Below, one piece after another: positions 36,322 to 45,247 of a stretch of 64,000 bases of DNA. A model generated the notes under the pieces. That model did no database searches. It was not told the origin of the DNA and saw only the letters and a list, made by a program, of their open reading frames with translations. Location of the stretch: assembly GCF_031844685.1 (NCBI RefSeq), contig NZ_CP134605.1, positions 4,399,001 through 4,463,000 of the forward strand, read 5' to 3'. This stretch comes from Streptomyces sp. ITFR-21. GTDB lineage: Bacteria; Actinomycetota; Actinomycetes; Streptomycetales; Streptomycetaceae. The position numbers and the translations under genes were made by a program. Every line of letters begins with the position of its first letter. The first letter of the stretch is position 1.

Positions 36322-36876
36322 GTGGCAGCAGACAAACGTGGCAACAAGACGATCGTGGACCTGGTGCTGTCCATGCTCGTGCTCGGGTTCGTCGTCTTCT
36401 TGATCTACCTGTTCATCCCGCACGACTCCAGCGCGGACCCGGTGCAGGTGGTCCCCTTCCAGGTCGAACTGGGCCAGGCCAGGCGCGACGCCCCCTACCC
36501 GGTGGCCGGACCCGAGGGCCTGGGCGCCCAGTGGCGGTCCACCTCCGTCACGTACAGCGCGGCCGACCGCGGTGACGTCACCTGGCACGTCGGGTTCGTG
36601 GACCCCGAGCAGCAGTACGTGGCGGTCGAACAGAGCAACGGCCCCGCCGACGCGTTCATCTCCGCCGTGACGCTGAACGCCCGCCCCGACGGCGCCCGCA
36701 CCGTCGAGGCGGGCGGCCGGAGCTGGCAGTACTACACCGGCGGCCGCTACACCGCCCTCGTCCGCAAGGCCCCCGGTGTCACCACGGTCGTCCTCGGCAC
36801 CGCGCCGGACGCCCAGCTCACCGAGATGGCCGCCGCGCTCAAGGAGGAGGGCGGCCGGCAGAGCGCGGGTTCGTAG
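36322..36876 (+). CDS. DUF4245 membrane-anchored protein
   Basis: 184 residues from GTG 36322; an ATG at 36304 would add six residues. One N-terminal transmembrane helix (about 13-33, [20 protein letters not shown]) is followed by the family motif [13 protein letters not shown] and an extracytoplasmic domain of about 145 residues ([37 protein letters not shown]). The family is restricted to actinobacteria and has no known function. It is convergent with xseB. Nearby glpX is divergent, with 177 bp between for both promoters. Confidence 0.85.
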   Translation: MAADKRGNKTIVDLVLSMLVLGFVVFLIYLFIPHDSSADPVQVVPFQVELGQARRDAPYPVAGPEGLGAQWRSTSVTYSAADRGDVTWHVGFVDPEQQYVAVEQSNGPADAFISAVTLNARPDGARTVEAGGRSWQYYTGGRYTALVRKAPGVTTVVLGTAPDAQLTEMAAALKEEGGRQSAGS

Positions 36877-36970
36877 CCCGCCGAGCCGCCGCCCGCCCGG
36901 CAGGACGGCCGCGGCCCCCGGGCCGGCCCGCAAGGGGGCCGCCGCCCGCCGGTTTCGGCCTCGCCCCCGG

Positions 36971-37261
36971 TCAGCCCCGCAGATCCGCCTCCTCGGCGTC
37001 CACCGCCGCCTGTTCCGCCGCACCCGCGGCCCGTTCCCCCTGCTCCTCGGCGGCCAGCGCGGCGTCCAGCCGGGCGCGGGCGCCCTCCAGCCAGTGGCGG
37101 CACAGCTCGGCCAGCTCCTCGCCCCGCTCCCACAGGGCGAGGGACTCCTCCAGGGTGGCGCCGCCCGCTTCCAGGCGGCGGACGACCTCGACGAGTTCGT
37201 CGCGCGCCTGCTCGTAGCCGAGCGGGGGCCGCGGCGCCTTGGGGTTCTGATCTGCTGCCAT
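36971..37261 (-). CDS. xseB: Exodeoxyribonuclease VII small subunit
   Basis: 96 residues from ATG 37261. The conserved core is [38 protein letters not shown], shown here only in part, a helical hairpin that binds the large subunit. The Glu/Ala-rich tail ([19 protein letters not shown]) is longer than in enteric bacteria, as is usual in streptomycetes. It follows xseA by 79 bp on the same strand. Together they form the single-strand-specific exonuclease used in mismatch repair and DNA repair. Confidence 0.93.
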   Translation of the reverse strand: MAADQNPKAPRPPLGYEQARDELVEVVRRLEAGGATLEESLALWERGEELAELCRHWLEGARARLDAALAAEEQGERAAGAAEQAAVDAEEADLRG

Positions 37262-37340
37262 GGAGGCCAGCCTAGGGCGTGGGTACGACCCCCCGCCCCG
37301 CCGCCGCCCGCCCGGCCGCCGGTCAGCCGCCCGTGATCGG

Positions 37341-38552
37341 TCAGACGCCCGTGACCCGTACGCCGAACCCGCCCTCAGCAACCCGCGCCCGCAGCTCCTC
37401 CTCCGGTGCCACGTCCCCCGGCGCCCGCACCACCGAGCCGTCCGCCCGCTGGAGCACCGCGTACCCCCGGCGCAGCGTCGCCGCCGGGGACAGGGCGACC
37501 ACCCGGGCCAGGGTGTGGGCGAGGTCGGCGTCCGCGCGGTCCAGCGCGTGCCGCAGACCTCGGCGGGCCCGGTCCAGCCGGTCCGCCACCTCCGCCGCCC
37601 GCTCGTCCACCATCCGGTACGGCGCCGCCATCGAGGGGCGGCTGAGCGCGGCCATCAGTCCGCGTTCCTCCCGGTCCAGCAGCCCGCGGATCACCCGCAG
37701 CGCCCGGTCCCGTACCAGCTGGACCCGGGCCAGCTCCTCCCGGACGTCCGGGACCACCCGCTTCGCCGCGTCGGTCGGCGTGGACGCCCGCAGGTCGGCG
37801 ACCAGGTCGAGCAGCGGGGTGTCCGGTTCGTGGCCGATCGCCGAGACCAGCGGCGTACGGCAGTCGGCGACGGTGCGGATCAGCCGCTCGTCGGAGAACG
37901 GCAGCAGGTCCTCGACGCTGCCGCCGCCGCGCGCCACGACGATCACATCGACCTCGGGGTGGGCGTCCAGCTCCCGTACCGCCTCGATCACCCCGGGCAC
38001 CGCGGTCGCGCCCTGCACCGCCACGTTGCGCACCTCGAAGCGGACGGCGGGCCAGCGCAGCCGCGCGTTCTCCCGGACGTCCCGCTCGGCGGCCGACGCG
38101 CGGCCGGTGACCAGGCCGATCAGCCGCGGCAGAAACGGCAGCGGACGCTTGCGGTCCGCCGCGAACAGCCCCTCGGCGGCCAGCGCCTTCTTCAACTGCT
38201 CAAGCCGGGCCAGCAGTTCGCCCATCCCCACCGGGCGGATCTCCACCGCCCGCAGCGACAACTGCCCCCGCGGCCCGTACCAGTCGGGCTTGGCGTGCAC
38301 GACGACCCGGGCACCCTCCCCGACGACCTCCGCGACCTGCTCGAAGACCGCGCGGAAGCAGGTGACGCCGATCGACACGTCCTGCGAGGGGTCCCGCAGC
38401 GTCAGGAACACCACCCCGGCGCCCGGCCGGCGCGACAGCTGGGTGATCTGCCCCTCGACCCACACCGCGCCGAGCCGGTCGATCCACCCCCCGATCAGCC
38501 GCGACACCTCACCGACCGGAATCGGCGCTTCCGCCGAGGTGCTCAGAGCCAT
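37341..38552 (-). CDS. xseA: Exodeoxyribonuclease VII large subunit
   Basis: 403 residues. The N-terminal OB-fold (about 10-105: [33 protein letters not shown]) binds single-stranded DNA. The catalytic domain (about 125-320) includes [32 protein letters not shown] and [14 protein letters not shown], with the conserved Asp, Arg, Gly-rich and His motifs. A helical stretch rich in Arg/Asp (about 290-345) and a short C-terminal segment ([13 protein letters not shown]) finish the chain. The gene is divergent from ispH over 69 bp. Confidence 0.95.
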   Translation of the reverse strand: MALSTSAEAPIPVGEVSRLIGGWIDRLGAVWVEGQITQLSRRPGAGVVFLTLRDPSQDVSIGVTCFRAVFEQVAEVVGEGARVVVHAKPDWYGPRGQLSLRAVEIRPVGMGELLARLEQLKKALAAEGLFAADRKRPLPFLPRLIGLVTGRASAAERDVRENARLRWPAVRFEVRNVAVQGATAVPGVIEAVRELDAHPEVDVIVVARGGGSVEDLLPFSDERLIRTVADCRTPLVSAIGHEPDTPLLDLVADLRASTPTDAAKRVVPDVREELARVQLVRDRALRVIRGLLDREERGLMAALSRPSMAAPYRMVDERAAEVADRLDRARRGLRHALDRADADLAHTLARVVALSPAATLRRGYAVLQRADGSVVRAPGDVAPEEELRARVAEGGFGVRVTGV

Positions 38553-38621
38553 ACCCGCACCCTAGTGCTCACCACCGACACGGCTGCCCTCCCCCCGCGG
38601 CCGTCCCCGTACGATGGTGCC

Positions 38622-39608
38622 ATGACCACCGAAGCCAGCCGCCGCGTCCTGCTCGCCGCCCCCCGCGGGTACTGCGCGGGCGTGGACCGTGCCGTGATCA
38701 CCGTCGAGAAGGCGCTGGAGCAGTACGGCGCCCCGGTCTACGTGCGCAAGCAGATCGTGCACAACAAGTACGTCGTGCAGACCCTGGAGAAGAAGGGCGC
38801 CGTCTTCGTCGACGAGACGGAAGAGGTGCCGGAGAACGCCATCGTCATCTTCTCCGCCCACGGCGTCGCCCCGGTCGTCCACGAGGAGGCCGCCCAGCGC
38901 AGCCTCGCCTCCATCGATGCGACCTGCCCGCTGGTCACCAAGGTCCACAAGGAGGCCGTCCGGTACTCCAACGAGGACTACGACATCCTGCTGATCGGCC
39001 ACGAGGGCCACGAAGAGGTCGTCGGCACCATGGGCGAGGCCCCGCAGCGGATGCACCTGGTGGACGGCCCCGAGGACGCCGCCAAGGTCACGGTCCGCGA
39101 CGAGTCCAAGGTGGTCTGGCTGTCCCAGACCACGCTGTCGGTGGACGAGACGATGGAGACCGTCGACGCGCTGAAGAACCGCTTCCCCGACCTGCTCTCC
39201 CCGCCCAGCGACGACATCTGCTACGCCACCCAGAACCGCCAGGTCGCGGTCAAGCAGATCGCCGCCGACGCGGACCTGGTGATCGTGGTCGGCTCCCGCA
39301 ACTCCTCCAACTCCATCCGGCTGGTCGAGGTCGCCCTCCAGTCCGGCGCCGGCGCCTCCTACTTGGTGGACTTCGCCGAGGAGTGCGAGGATGCCTGGCT
39401 GGAGGGCGTCCGCACGGTGGGGGTCACTTCCGGCGCGTCCGTACCCGAGATCCTGGTCGACGGCGTGCTGGAGTGGCTGGCGGCGCGCGGCTTCGCAGAC
39501 GTCGAGGTGTTCCGGTCGGCCAAGGAGTCCATCCAGTTCTCCTTGCCCAAGGAACTGCGCCGCGACCTGCGTGCGGAGCTCGCCGAGCGGGAATCTGCCA
39601 AGAGGTGA
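38622..39608 (+). CDS. ispH: 4-hydroxy-3-methylbut-2-enyl diphosphate reductase
   Basis: 328 residues from ATG 38622, with no strong ribosome-binding site. It is the last enzyme of the MEP pathway and yields IPP and DMAPP. Three Cys for the 4Fe-4S cluster are in [11 protein letters not shown] (about 18), [12 protein letters not shown] (about 107) and [10 protein letters not shown] (about 201). The substrate His are in HNKYVV, SAHGVAP and IGHEGHEE; the Glu of the catalytic loop is in GEAPQ or TQ context. It is an essential enzyme and feeds the isoprenyl transferase encoded at 15292-16053. The open frame extends upstream only as a shadow of xseA. Confidence 0.96.
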   Translation: MTTEASRRVLLAAPRGYCAGVDRAVITVEKALEQYGAPVYVRKQIVHNKYVVQTLEKKGAVFVDETEEVPENAIVIFSAHGVAPVVHEEAAQRSLASIDATCPLVTKVHKEAVRYSNEDYDILLIGHEGHEEVVGTMGEAPQRMHLVDGPEDAAKVTVRDESKVVWLSQTTLSVDETMETVDALKNRFPDLLSPPSDDICYATQNRQVAVKQIAADADLVIVVGSRNSSNSIRLVEVALQSGAGASYLVDFAEECEDAWLEGVRTVGVTSGASVPEILVDGVLEWLAARGFADVEVFRSAKESIQFSLPKELRRDLRAELAERESAKR

Positions 39609-39655
39609 GTTGTGCCGCGGGGTGACCCTTGGGGCCGCCCCCTAACGTGGAGGCC

Positions 39656-40393
39656 ATGAACGTGTTCGGTGTGGACATCGGTGGTACGGGCATCAAAGGC
39701 GCCCCGGTCGACCTCGACAAGGGTGAGCTGACCGCGGAGCGCCTCAAGCTCCCGACCCCCCACCCGGCCACTCCCGAGTCGGTCATCGAGGGTGTGCGCG
39801 AGGTCGTCACGCACTTCGGCTATTCGGGACCGCTCGGCGTGACCTTCCCCGGGGTCGTCACGGACGGCGTCACCCGGACGGCGGCCAACGTCGACGCCGG
39901 CTGGGTCGGATTCGACGCCCGGTCCGCGATCGGCGCCAGGCTCGGCCTGCCCGTGGTAGTGCTCAACGACGCGGACGCCGCCGGGGTCGCCGAGATCACC
40001 TTCGGCGCCGGACGCGGCCGGGGCGGCACCATCATCATGCTCACCCTCGGCACCGGCATCGGCAGCGCGCTGTTCATCGACGGCCGCCTGGTCCCCAACA
40101 CCGAACTGGGCCACCTGGAGCTGCACGGCCACGACGCGGAGAAGAAGGCGTCGGTCAAGGCGCGCGAGGACGAGGACCTGAGCTGGGAGCACTGGGCGCA
40201 CCGGCTGAAGAAGTACCTGGTCCACGTGGAGATGCTCTTCTCGCCCGACCTGTTCGTGCTCGGCGGCGGGATCAGCCGCAAGTCGGAGAAGTTCCTGCCG
40301 TTCATCGACGGGATCAGGGCCGAGATCGTCCCCGCCGAGCTGCAGAACAACGCGGGGATCGTCGGCGCCGCGATGGCCGCCGCAAAGCTCTGA
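39656..40393 (+). CDS. ppgK: Polyphosphate glucokinase
   Basis: 245 residues from ATG 39656 (GTGGAGG just upstream). A ROK-family kinase that phosphorylates glucose using inorganic polyphosphate or ATP. The first phosphate motif is VFGVDIGGTGIKGA (about 4-15), the catalytic Asp is in VVLNDADAAG, the second phosphate loop is MLTLGTGIGSALF, and the NTELGHLELHGHDAE segment is characteristic of PpgK. The ROK zinc-binding motif is absent, as expected for this subfamily. It is 47 bp after ispH. Its 3' end overlaps the convergent DUF6542 gene by 80 bp. Confidence 0.94.
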   Translation: MNVFGVDIGGTGIKGAPVDLDKGELTAERLKLPTPHPATPESVIEGVREVVTHFGYSGPLGVTFPGVVTDGVTRTAANVDAGWVGFDARSAIGARLGLPVVVLNDADAAGVAEITFGAGRGRGGTIIMLTLGTGIGSALFIDGRLVPNTELGHLELHGHDAEKKASVKAREDEDLSWEHWAHRLKKYLVHVEMLFSPDLFVLGGGISRKSEKFLPFIDGIRAEIVPAELQNNAGIVGAAMAAAKL

Positions 40394-40853
40394 CCGCGAC
40401 GATCAGCGCGGCCAGCACGGTGCCGGCGTAGAGCCACCCGGTCAGCAGCGCCAGCCCGGCGAACACCCCGAGCAGGTGCCCGGCCAGGCCGCCGCTGCCG
40501 CTGTCGGAGGTCAGCACGATCCCGGCGGCGAAGGCGATCGGCGCGGCCACCGGCGCGGCCACCAGGTCGTACGGGCGTACGTAGACCGCGCCGGCCACGC
40601 TGACCAGGACGAACACCAGGCCGAAGAACACTCCGGGGCCGTCGAAGAGCAGCGCGTCGACGGCCCCGCCCGCAACGGTGACGGCGGTGGTGAGCAGCCC
40701 GGTGCCCAGGCCCGTCAGCCGGGCCCGGGGCCGTGGGACGCCGTGCGGCCGGTGCCGTCGGGCGGGCGGGCGGCCGCGGCGCGGTGGCCGGTAGACCGCG
40801 GCGGCGGCCTCACCGCTGGGGCTGGGGGGCGTACGCGTAGTGTGTTGATCCAC
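40314..40853 (-). CDS. DUF6542-type small membrane protein
   Basis: 179 residues from GTG 40853 (VDQHTTRTPPSP). After a basic Pro/Arg-rich cytosolic N-terminus (about 45 residues) there are four predicted membrane helices: LGTGLLTTAVTVAGGAVDAL, PGVFFGLVFVLVSVAGAVYV, LVAAPVAAPIAFAAGIVL and LLGVFAGLALLTGWLYAGTVLAAL. A short basic tail follows. The VRPYDLVAAP segment between helices two and three is the family's most constant part. Function is unknown. The tail is encoded within the 3' end of ppgK (80-bp convergent overlap), so transcripts of the two genes can be antisense. The gene is divergent from ychF. Confidence 0.8.
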   Translation of the reverse strand: MDQHTTRTPPSPSGEAAAAVYRPPRRGRPPARRHRPHGVPRPRARLTGLGTGLLTTAVTVAGGAVDALLFDGPGVFFGLVFVLVSVAGAVYVRPYDLVAAPVAAPIAFAAGIVLTSDSGSGGLAGHLLGVFAGLALLTGWLYAGTVLAALIVAVRALRRPSRRRRSPRCSAARRGRSRP

Positions 40854-41213
40854 ATACTCACAGTAAGTGCGGCGGACGGGTGACCGCATCGCGGGACACG
40901 CTGGCTCGCCCGGCCGGGCCGCAGCCCTGGCGGGGCCCTGGCGGGGCCCTGGCGGGGCCCTGGCGGGGCCCTGGCGGGGCCCTGGCGGGTGGTGGGTACG
41001 GGGTTCGGGCCGCGCGCGGCGGAAAGGGCCGTACGGGTGGGGGAGGGTGCCGCGGGGAGGGCCGCACGGGGTGCGGGCGGGCCCGGGGCGGGCGGCGGGT
41101 CGGGTCGTACGGGGTGGCGGCCGGGCCCCGGGTGCGCGGCGGGTCGGGCGCGGTCGGCCGGACCGTAAACTGAGGTCCGTCTGTCACCTTCGCTCGCTAC
41201 GGGAAGTCGCCAC
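40854..41213. other. 360-bp gap between DUF6542 and ychF genes
   Basis: It holds both divergent promoters and a GC-rich repetitive middle. An 11-bp minisatellite lies at 40925-40989. Beyond it, loosely repeated GGGTCGGG/GGGGTGCGGGCGGG blocks run to about 41165. The last 50 bp before ychF are more normal (AAACTGAGGTCCGTCTGTCACC). No gene is supported in it. Confidence 0.55.
40925..40989. repeat. 11-bp minisatellite CCCTGGCGGGG
   Basis: Five exact head-to-tail copies of CCCTGGCGGGG followed by a sixth of ten bases. Each unit can form a small CCC/GGG hairpin, and the G-runs could form quadruplexes. Copy number is likely to vary between strains. Confidence 0.9.
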
Positions 41214-42302
41214 GTGTCGCTCAGCATCGGAATCGTCGGCCTGCCGAACGTCGGCAAGTCGACCCTCTTCAACGCCCTGACCAAGAACGACGTTCTGGCG
41301 GCCAACTACCCGTTCGCCACCATCGAGCCCAACGTCGGCGTGGTCGGAGTCCCCGACCCCCGGCTGGACAGGCTCGCCGAGATCTTCGGTTCGGCGCGGG
41401 TGCTGCCCGCCACCGTGGACTTCGTGGACATCGCCGGCATCGTCCGCGGCGCCTCGGAGGGCGAGGGGCTGGGCAACAAGTTCCTGGCGAACATCCGCGA
41501 GTCCGACGCGATCTGCCAGGTCATCCGGGCCTTCAAGGACGAGAACGTGGTCCACGTCGACGGCAGGGTCTCGCCCAAGGACGACATCGAGACCATCAAC
41601 ACCGAGCTGATCCTGGCCGACCTCCAGTCCGTCGAGAAGGCGATCCCGCGCCTCACCAAGGAAGCCCGGCTGCAGAAGGAGAAAGCCGCGGTGCTGGCCG
41701 CCGCCGAAGCCGCCCAGACCATCCTGGCGGCCGGCGACACCCTTTTCTCCCACGGCATCACCAAGGCCACCGAACAGGGCGCCCTCCTGCGCGAGCTGCA
41801 CCTGCTCACCACCAAGCCGTTCCTCTACGTCTTCAACGTCGACGAGGACGAGCTCACCGACGAGGCGTTCAAGGACGAGCAGCGCGCCCTGGTCGCCCCC
41901 GCCGAGGCGATCTTCCTCAACGCCAAGCTCGAATCCGACCTCGCCGAACTCGACGCCGCCGAAGCGCTGGAACTCCTCCAGTCCGTCGGCCAGCAGGAAC
42001 CAGGCCTCGCCACCCTCGCCCGCGTCGGCTTCGAAACCCTCGGTCTCCAGACCTATCTCACCGCCGGCCCCAAGGAAACCCGCGCCTGGACCATCAAGCG
42101 CGGCGCCACCGCCCCCGAAGCGGCCGGCGTCATCCACACCGACTTCCAAAAGGGCTTCATCAAGGCCGAGGTCATCTCCTACGCCGACCTCCTCGCCACC
42201 GGCTCCGTCCCCGAGGCCCGCGCCAAGGGCAAGGCCCGCATGGAGGGCAAGGACTACGTCATGCAGGACGGCGACGTGGTGGAGTTCCGCTTCAACACCT
42301 GA
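41214..42302 (+). CDS. ychF: Redox-regulated ATPase YchF (Obg-type)
   Basis: 362 residues, GTG start. It belongs to the universal Obg-related YchF/OLA1 family that binds the ribosome and hydrolyses ATP rather than GTP. G1 is GLPNVGKSTLFN (about 8-19), G3 DIAGIVRGASEGEGLGN. The base-specificity motif NKxD is replaced by NVDE (about residue 206), the change that gives ATP preference. A coiled-coil arm lies at about 135-190 and the TGS domain at about 275-362 (ETRAWTIKRGATAPEAAGVIHTDF, QDGDVVEFRFN). It is the last gene of the conserved block; the accessory region starts after it. Confidence 0.96.
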   Translation: MSLSIGIVGLPNVGKSTLFNALTKNDVLAANYPFATIEPNVGVVGVPDPRLDRLAEIFGSARVLPATVDFVDIAGIVRGASEGEGLGNKFLANIRESDAICQVIRAFKDENVVHVDGRVSPKDDIETINTELILADLQSVEKAIPRLTKEARLQKEKAAVLAAAEAAQTILAAGDTLFSHGITKATEQGALLRELHLLTTKPFLYVFNVDEDELTDEAFKDEQRALVAPAEAIFLNAKLESDLAELDAAEALELLQSVGQQEPGLATLARVGFETLGLQTYLTAGPKETRAWTIKRGATAPEAAGVIHTDFQKGFIKAEVISYADLLATGSVPEARAKGKARMEGKDYVMQDGDVVEFRFNT

Positions 42303-42568
42303 CGTTGTGTCGAGGTTCGCCCCGCCCCGCTTGTCGGGGAGAGGACCCACTCGGCGCGGGCCGGGCGGACGCCGTCGTGGTCGGCCTCAAGGACGGTCAC
42401 GGCACCGGTGGCCGCGCGGACGCCCCCTTCCGACGCAACCCGGACACGGGCCGTGACCGTCTTCGCGTCCGAACAGGGCCCGATCGATCCGCAGGTCACC
42501 GCGAACGTCCGTCGGGGCCGACGCGGGCGGTGGGAGGATACGGCGAGGGCGACAGAGGGGCGGGGAGC

Positions 42569-44749
42569 GTGGGGCACGGCGAGCGGGACACGGTGGCGCG
42601 GGGGGCGCGGCTGTACGAGGCGGCCCGGGCGGCGCTCGGTGACCACGGCAGGGCGGTGGAGGCGGTGCGTGCGGCGCTGAAGCCGATCCACGACGCGGCG
42701 GTGAAGCGGGAACTCGACGCCATCCCTGTCGCCCGGCTCCAGGACGTCACCGAAGGGCGGCTGCGGCTGGGGAACGTCGAGAAGAGCGGGCTGCGCACGG
42801 TGGGCGGTGTTCTGGCGGCCGGCCCCTACCGGTTGCGGCAGATCCCCGGTGTCGGGCAGCGCACCGTCGACCAGATGCTCGCCGCCGCCCGCCGGCTCTC
42901 CGAGGCCGCGTACGAGACCGTGGCCGTCCACATCGACGTGGACCGGCCGGGACCGAGCACCACCGCGCTCGTCACGGCCCTGCACGTCTTGGTGGAGGCC
43001 GGCCCGGACGCTCGGCGCGCGGTCGACAGAGCGGCCGCCCTGTCGCGACGGCTCGGTCCGCTGCTCGCCGACGCGGGACCGGCCGCCGGACGCTTCCGGA
43101 TGCTTCTGGCCGGCCAGGACAAGAGGGCCCGCGCGCTGGCGGCGGTCGCCGCGGTCCGGTCACTGCTGGACGACGCGGACCGGGCGGGTCTGCCTGAGCT
43201 GATCGCTCAGGCGTCGGTGGACCTGCTCCGGGGGCCTTCGTCGGACATCGCGGCCTGGGCGGACTTCGAAGTCCGCTCCGCCGAGTACTACAGCCTGCTC
43301 GCCGAGATCTCGGGGCGGCTGCCGGACGTGGCCGCCGCCGAGGGCTTCCTGCCGGACGAGATCGCCGAGAGGGTACGGGCCCAACGCCTCGACGACACGC
43401 ACCGGCGGGTCTCCCTGCGCGGCTATCAGGCGTTCGGCGCACGGTTCGCGCTGGCGCAGCGCAAGGTGATACTGGGCGACGAAATGGGTCTGGGGAAGAC
43501 CATCCAGGCGATCGCGGTGCTGGCACACCTGGCGGCCGAGGGACAGAGCCACTTCATGGTCGTCTGCCCGGCGAGCGTCCTCGTGAACTGGACACGGGAG
43601 ATCGAAGCCCGTAGCGCTCTGCGTGTCATGGTGCTCCACGGCCCCGATCGGCACGACGCGTTCGCCGACTGGAAGGCCCGGGGCGGGGTCGGGGTGACCA
43701 CCTTCGACGCGCTGCGCGGCTTTCCCGAACCGGACGGCGGGGACGTCGGACTGCTCGTGGTCGACGAAGCGCACGCCGTGAAGAACCCGAAGGCCAAGCG
43801 GTCCCAGACGGTCGCGCGGTGGGCGGAGCGTTGCGGGCGGACCCTCTTCATGACCGGCACCCCGATGGAGAACAGGGTCGTGGAGTTCCGCCACCTGGTC
43901 CGGATGCTCAACGGCGACGTCGCGGACCTGCTCGGCGACGGGGACGCGTTGGCCGGGTCGGTCGCCTTCCGCAGGTCCGTGGCCCCGGTGTACCTGCGGC
44001 GCAACCAGGAGGACGTGCTGACCGAACTCCCGAGTCTCCAGCAGACCGACGAGTGGGAGGAGCTGAGCGCGTCGGACGAGGAGGCCTACCGTGAAGCCGT
44101 GTACGCGGGCAACTTCATGGCGATGCGCAGGGCCGCGTACCTGCGCCCCGAGAGGTCGGCGAAGCTGGACCGGCTCCGGGAGATCGTCCAGGAGGCCGGC
44201 GAGAACGGGCAGAAGACGGTGGTCTTCTCCAACTTCAAGGATGTACTGGCCGTGGTGAAGGAGGCACTCGCGGCCGGAACCACCGACGGCCTTCCGGTGT
44301 TCGGGCCGCTCACCGGAAGCGTCCCGGCCGGGCGGCGGCAGCAGGTCGTCGACGACTTCGCCGGTGTTCCGGGCCCCGCGGTGCTCTTGGCGCAGATCCA
44401 GGCGGCGGGCATCGGCCTCAACATGCAGGCCGCCTCCGTCGTCGTCATCTGCGAACCGCAGATCAAGCCGACCATCGAACATCAGGCGGTGGCCCGGGCC
44501 CACCGTATGGGCCAGGTCAGACCGGTACGCGCCTACCGTCTCCTCGCCACCGGGGGTGTGGACGAACGCATGGTGAAGATGCTGGAGGCCAAGACCCGCC
44601 TGTTCGACGCCTACGCCCGCCGCAGCGCCGTCGCCGAGTCCACCCCGGACGCGGTCGACGTGTCCGACACCGAACTGGCACGGCGGATCGTCGAGGAGGA
44701 ACAGGCTCGCCTGCGCATGGCGGACGAGAGGCTCACGGCCGCCGAGTGA
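42569..44749 (+). CDS. SNF2-family helicase with N-terminal helix-hairpin-helix domain
   Basis: About 726 residues from GTG 42569; GTG 42593 is an alternative. The frame is open further upstream but has no coding character there. Near residues 80-105 an HhH motif (LRQIPGVGQRTVDQMLAAARRL) suggests structure-specific DNA binding. The SNF2 ATPase follows (about 285-690): Walker A GDEMGLGKTIQAI, motif Ia VVCPASVLVNW, motif II VVDEAHAVKNP, motif III FMTGTPMENRV, motif V QIQAAGIGLNMQAAS and motif VI QAVARAHRMGQ. All motifs are intact, so it should be an active DNA translocase. There is no bacterial RapA or defence-system partner next to it. It sits at the left edge of an accessory patch and is probably acquired. 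Confidence 0.88.
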   Translation: MGHGERDTVARGARLYEAARAALGDHGRAVEAVRAALKPIHDAAVKRELDAIPVARLQDVTEGRLRLGNVEKSGLRTVGGVLAAGPYRLRQIPGVGQRTVDQMLAAARRLSEAAYETVAVHIDVDRPGPSTTALVTALHVLVEAGPDARRAVDRAAALSRRLGPLLADAGPAAGRFRMLLAGQDKRARALAAVAAVRSLLDDADRAGLPELIAQASVDLLRGPSSDIAAWADFEVRSAEYYSLLAEISGRLPDVAAAEGFLPDEIAERVRAQRLDDTHRRVSLRGYQAFGARFALAQRKVILGDEMGLGKTIQAIAVLAHLAAEGQSHFMVVCPASVLVNWTREIEARSALRVMVLHGPDRHDAFADWKARGGVGVTTFDALRGFPEPDGGDVGLLVVDEAHAVKNPKAKRSQTVARWAERCGRTLFMTGTPMENRVVEFRHLVRMLNGDVADLLGDGDALAGSVAFRRSVAPVYLRRNQEDVLTELPSLQQTDEWEELSASDEEAYREAVYAGNFMAMRRAAYLRPERSAKLDRLREIVQEAGENGQKTVVFSNFKDVLAVVKEALAAGTTDGLPVFGPLTGSVPAGRRQQVVDDFAGVPGPAVLLAQIQAAGIGLNMQAASVVVICEPQIKPTIEHQAVARAHRMGQVRPVRAYRLLATGGVDERMVKMLEAKTRLFDAYARRSAVAESTPDAVDVSDTELARRIVEEEQARLRMADERLTAAE

Positions 44750-44894
44750 CGGACACAGGGGCGCGCGGCGCACCGGACTCCGGCACAGGATCGGCGGCCG
44801 CGCCTGACCGGATGCGGTTGTCCGGGCAGGCCCGACGAGCGATCACTCGGTTACTCGTCGTCGTCTTCGTCGGACGCATGATCATCTGCGTTCA

Positions 44895-45247
44895 GTGAAG
44901 GTTTCCCCGTCGCTCCTGCCGCTGTCGCGTTCGCCATTGCAGGGTGAGCTGTTGGCGCTGGTGGTGCTCCGTCCGGAGCGGGAGTTCACGCTGACCGAAC
45001 CCGCCGCACCGGGCGCTTCGCATACGGGCGTCCTGCGTGAGGTGGACCGGCTTGTCGGCGGTGGCATCCTCCGTGGTCGGCGGGTCGGGCGGAGTCGGCT
45101 GGTGGCCAGTGCACCGATACGGCCTTGGCGGGTCCGTTGGCCGATCTGCTCGCGGTGACGTACGGACCGCTTCCCGTGCTGTCCGAGGCGCTGGCGGGGT
45201 TCGCCGGTATCAGTGAGGCGTACATCTGCGGCTTCGGCCATGGATGA
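44895..45247 (+). pseudogene. Decayed winged-helix/nucleotidyltransferase-type regulator
   Basis: The first frame (44895 to about 45110) reads LLPLSRSPLQGELLALVVL, PEREFTLTE and LREVDRLVGGGILRGRRVGRSRLV, the winged-helix start of a common streptomycete family of regulators fused to a minimal nucleotidyltransferase. At about 45105-45120 the frame is lost. The expected continuation (DTALAGPLADLLAVTYGPLPVLSEALAGFAGISEAYI) resumes in another frame (quoted here only to locate it: 45117-45228 encode it). It breaks off at CGFGHG and a TGA, just where the GSW catalytic motif should begin. So it has a frameshift and a lost 3' half. It cannot be functional as a nucleotidyltransferase. Confidence 0.75.

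Noticed and set aside
37260..38621. N-terminal extension of IspH of about 450 residues
   Set aside because: The frame is open only because it is antisense to xseA. The real protein begins at ATG 38622, as in other IspH enzymes.
42305..42568. N-terminal extension of the SNF2 helicase
   Set aside because: The frame is open from just after the ychF stop, but its composition is not protein-like. A minus-strand peptide there with beta-like character (VRVASEGGVRAATG) was also not convincing.
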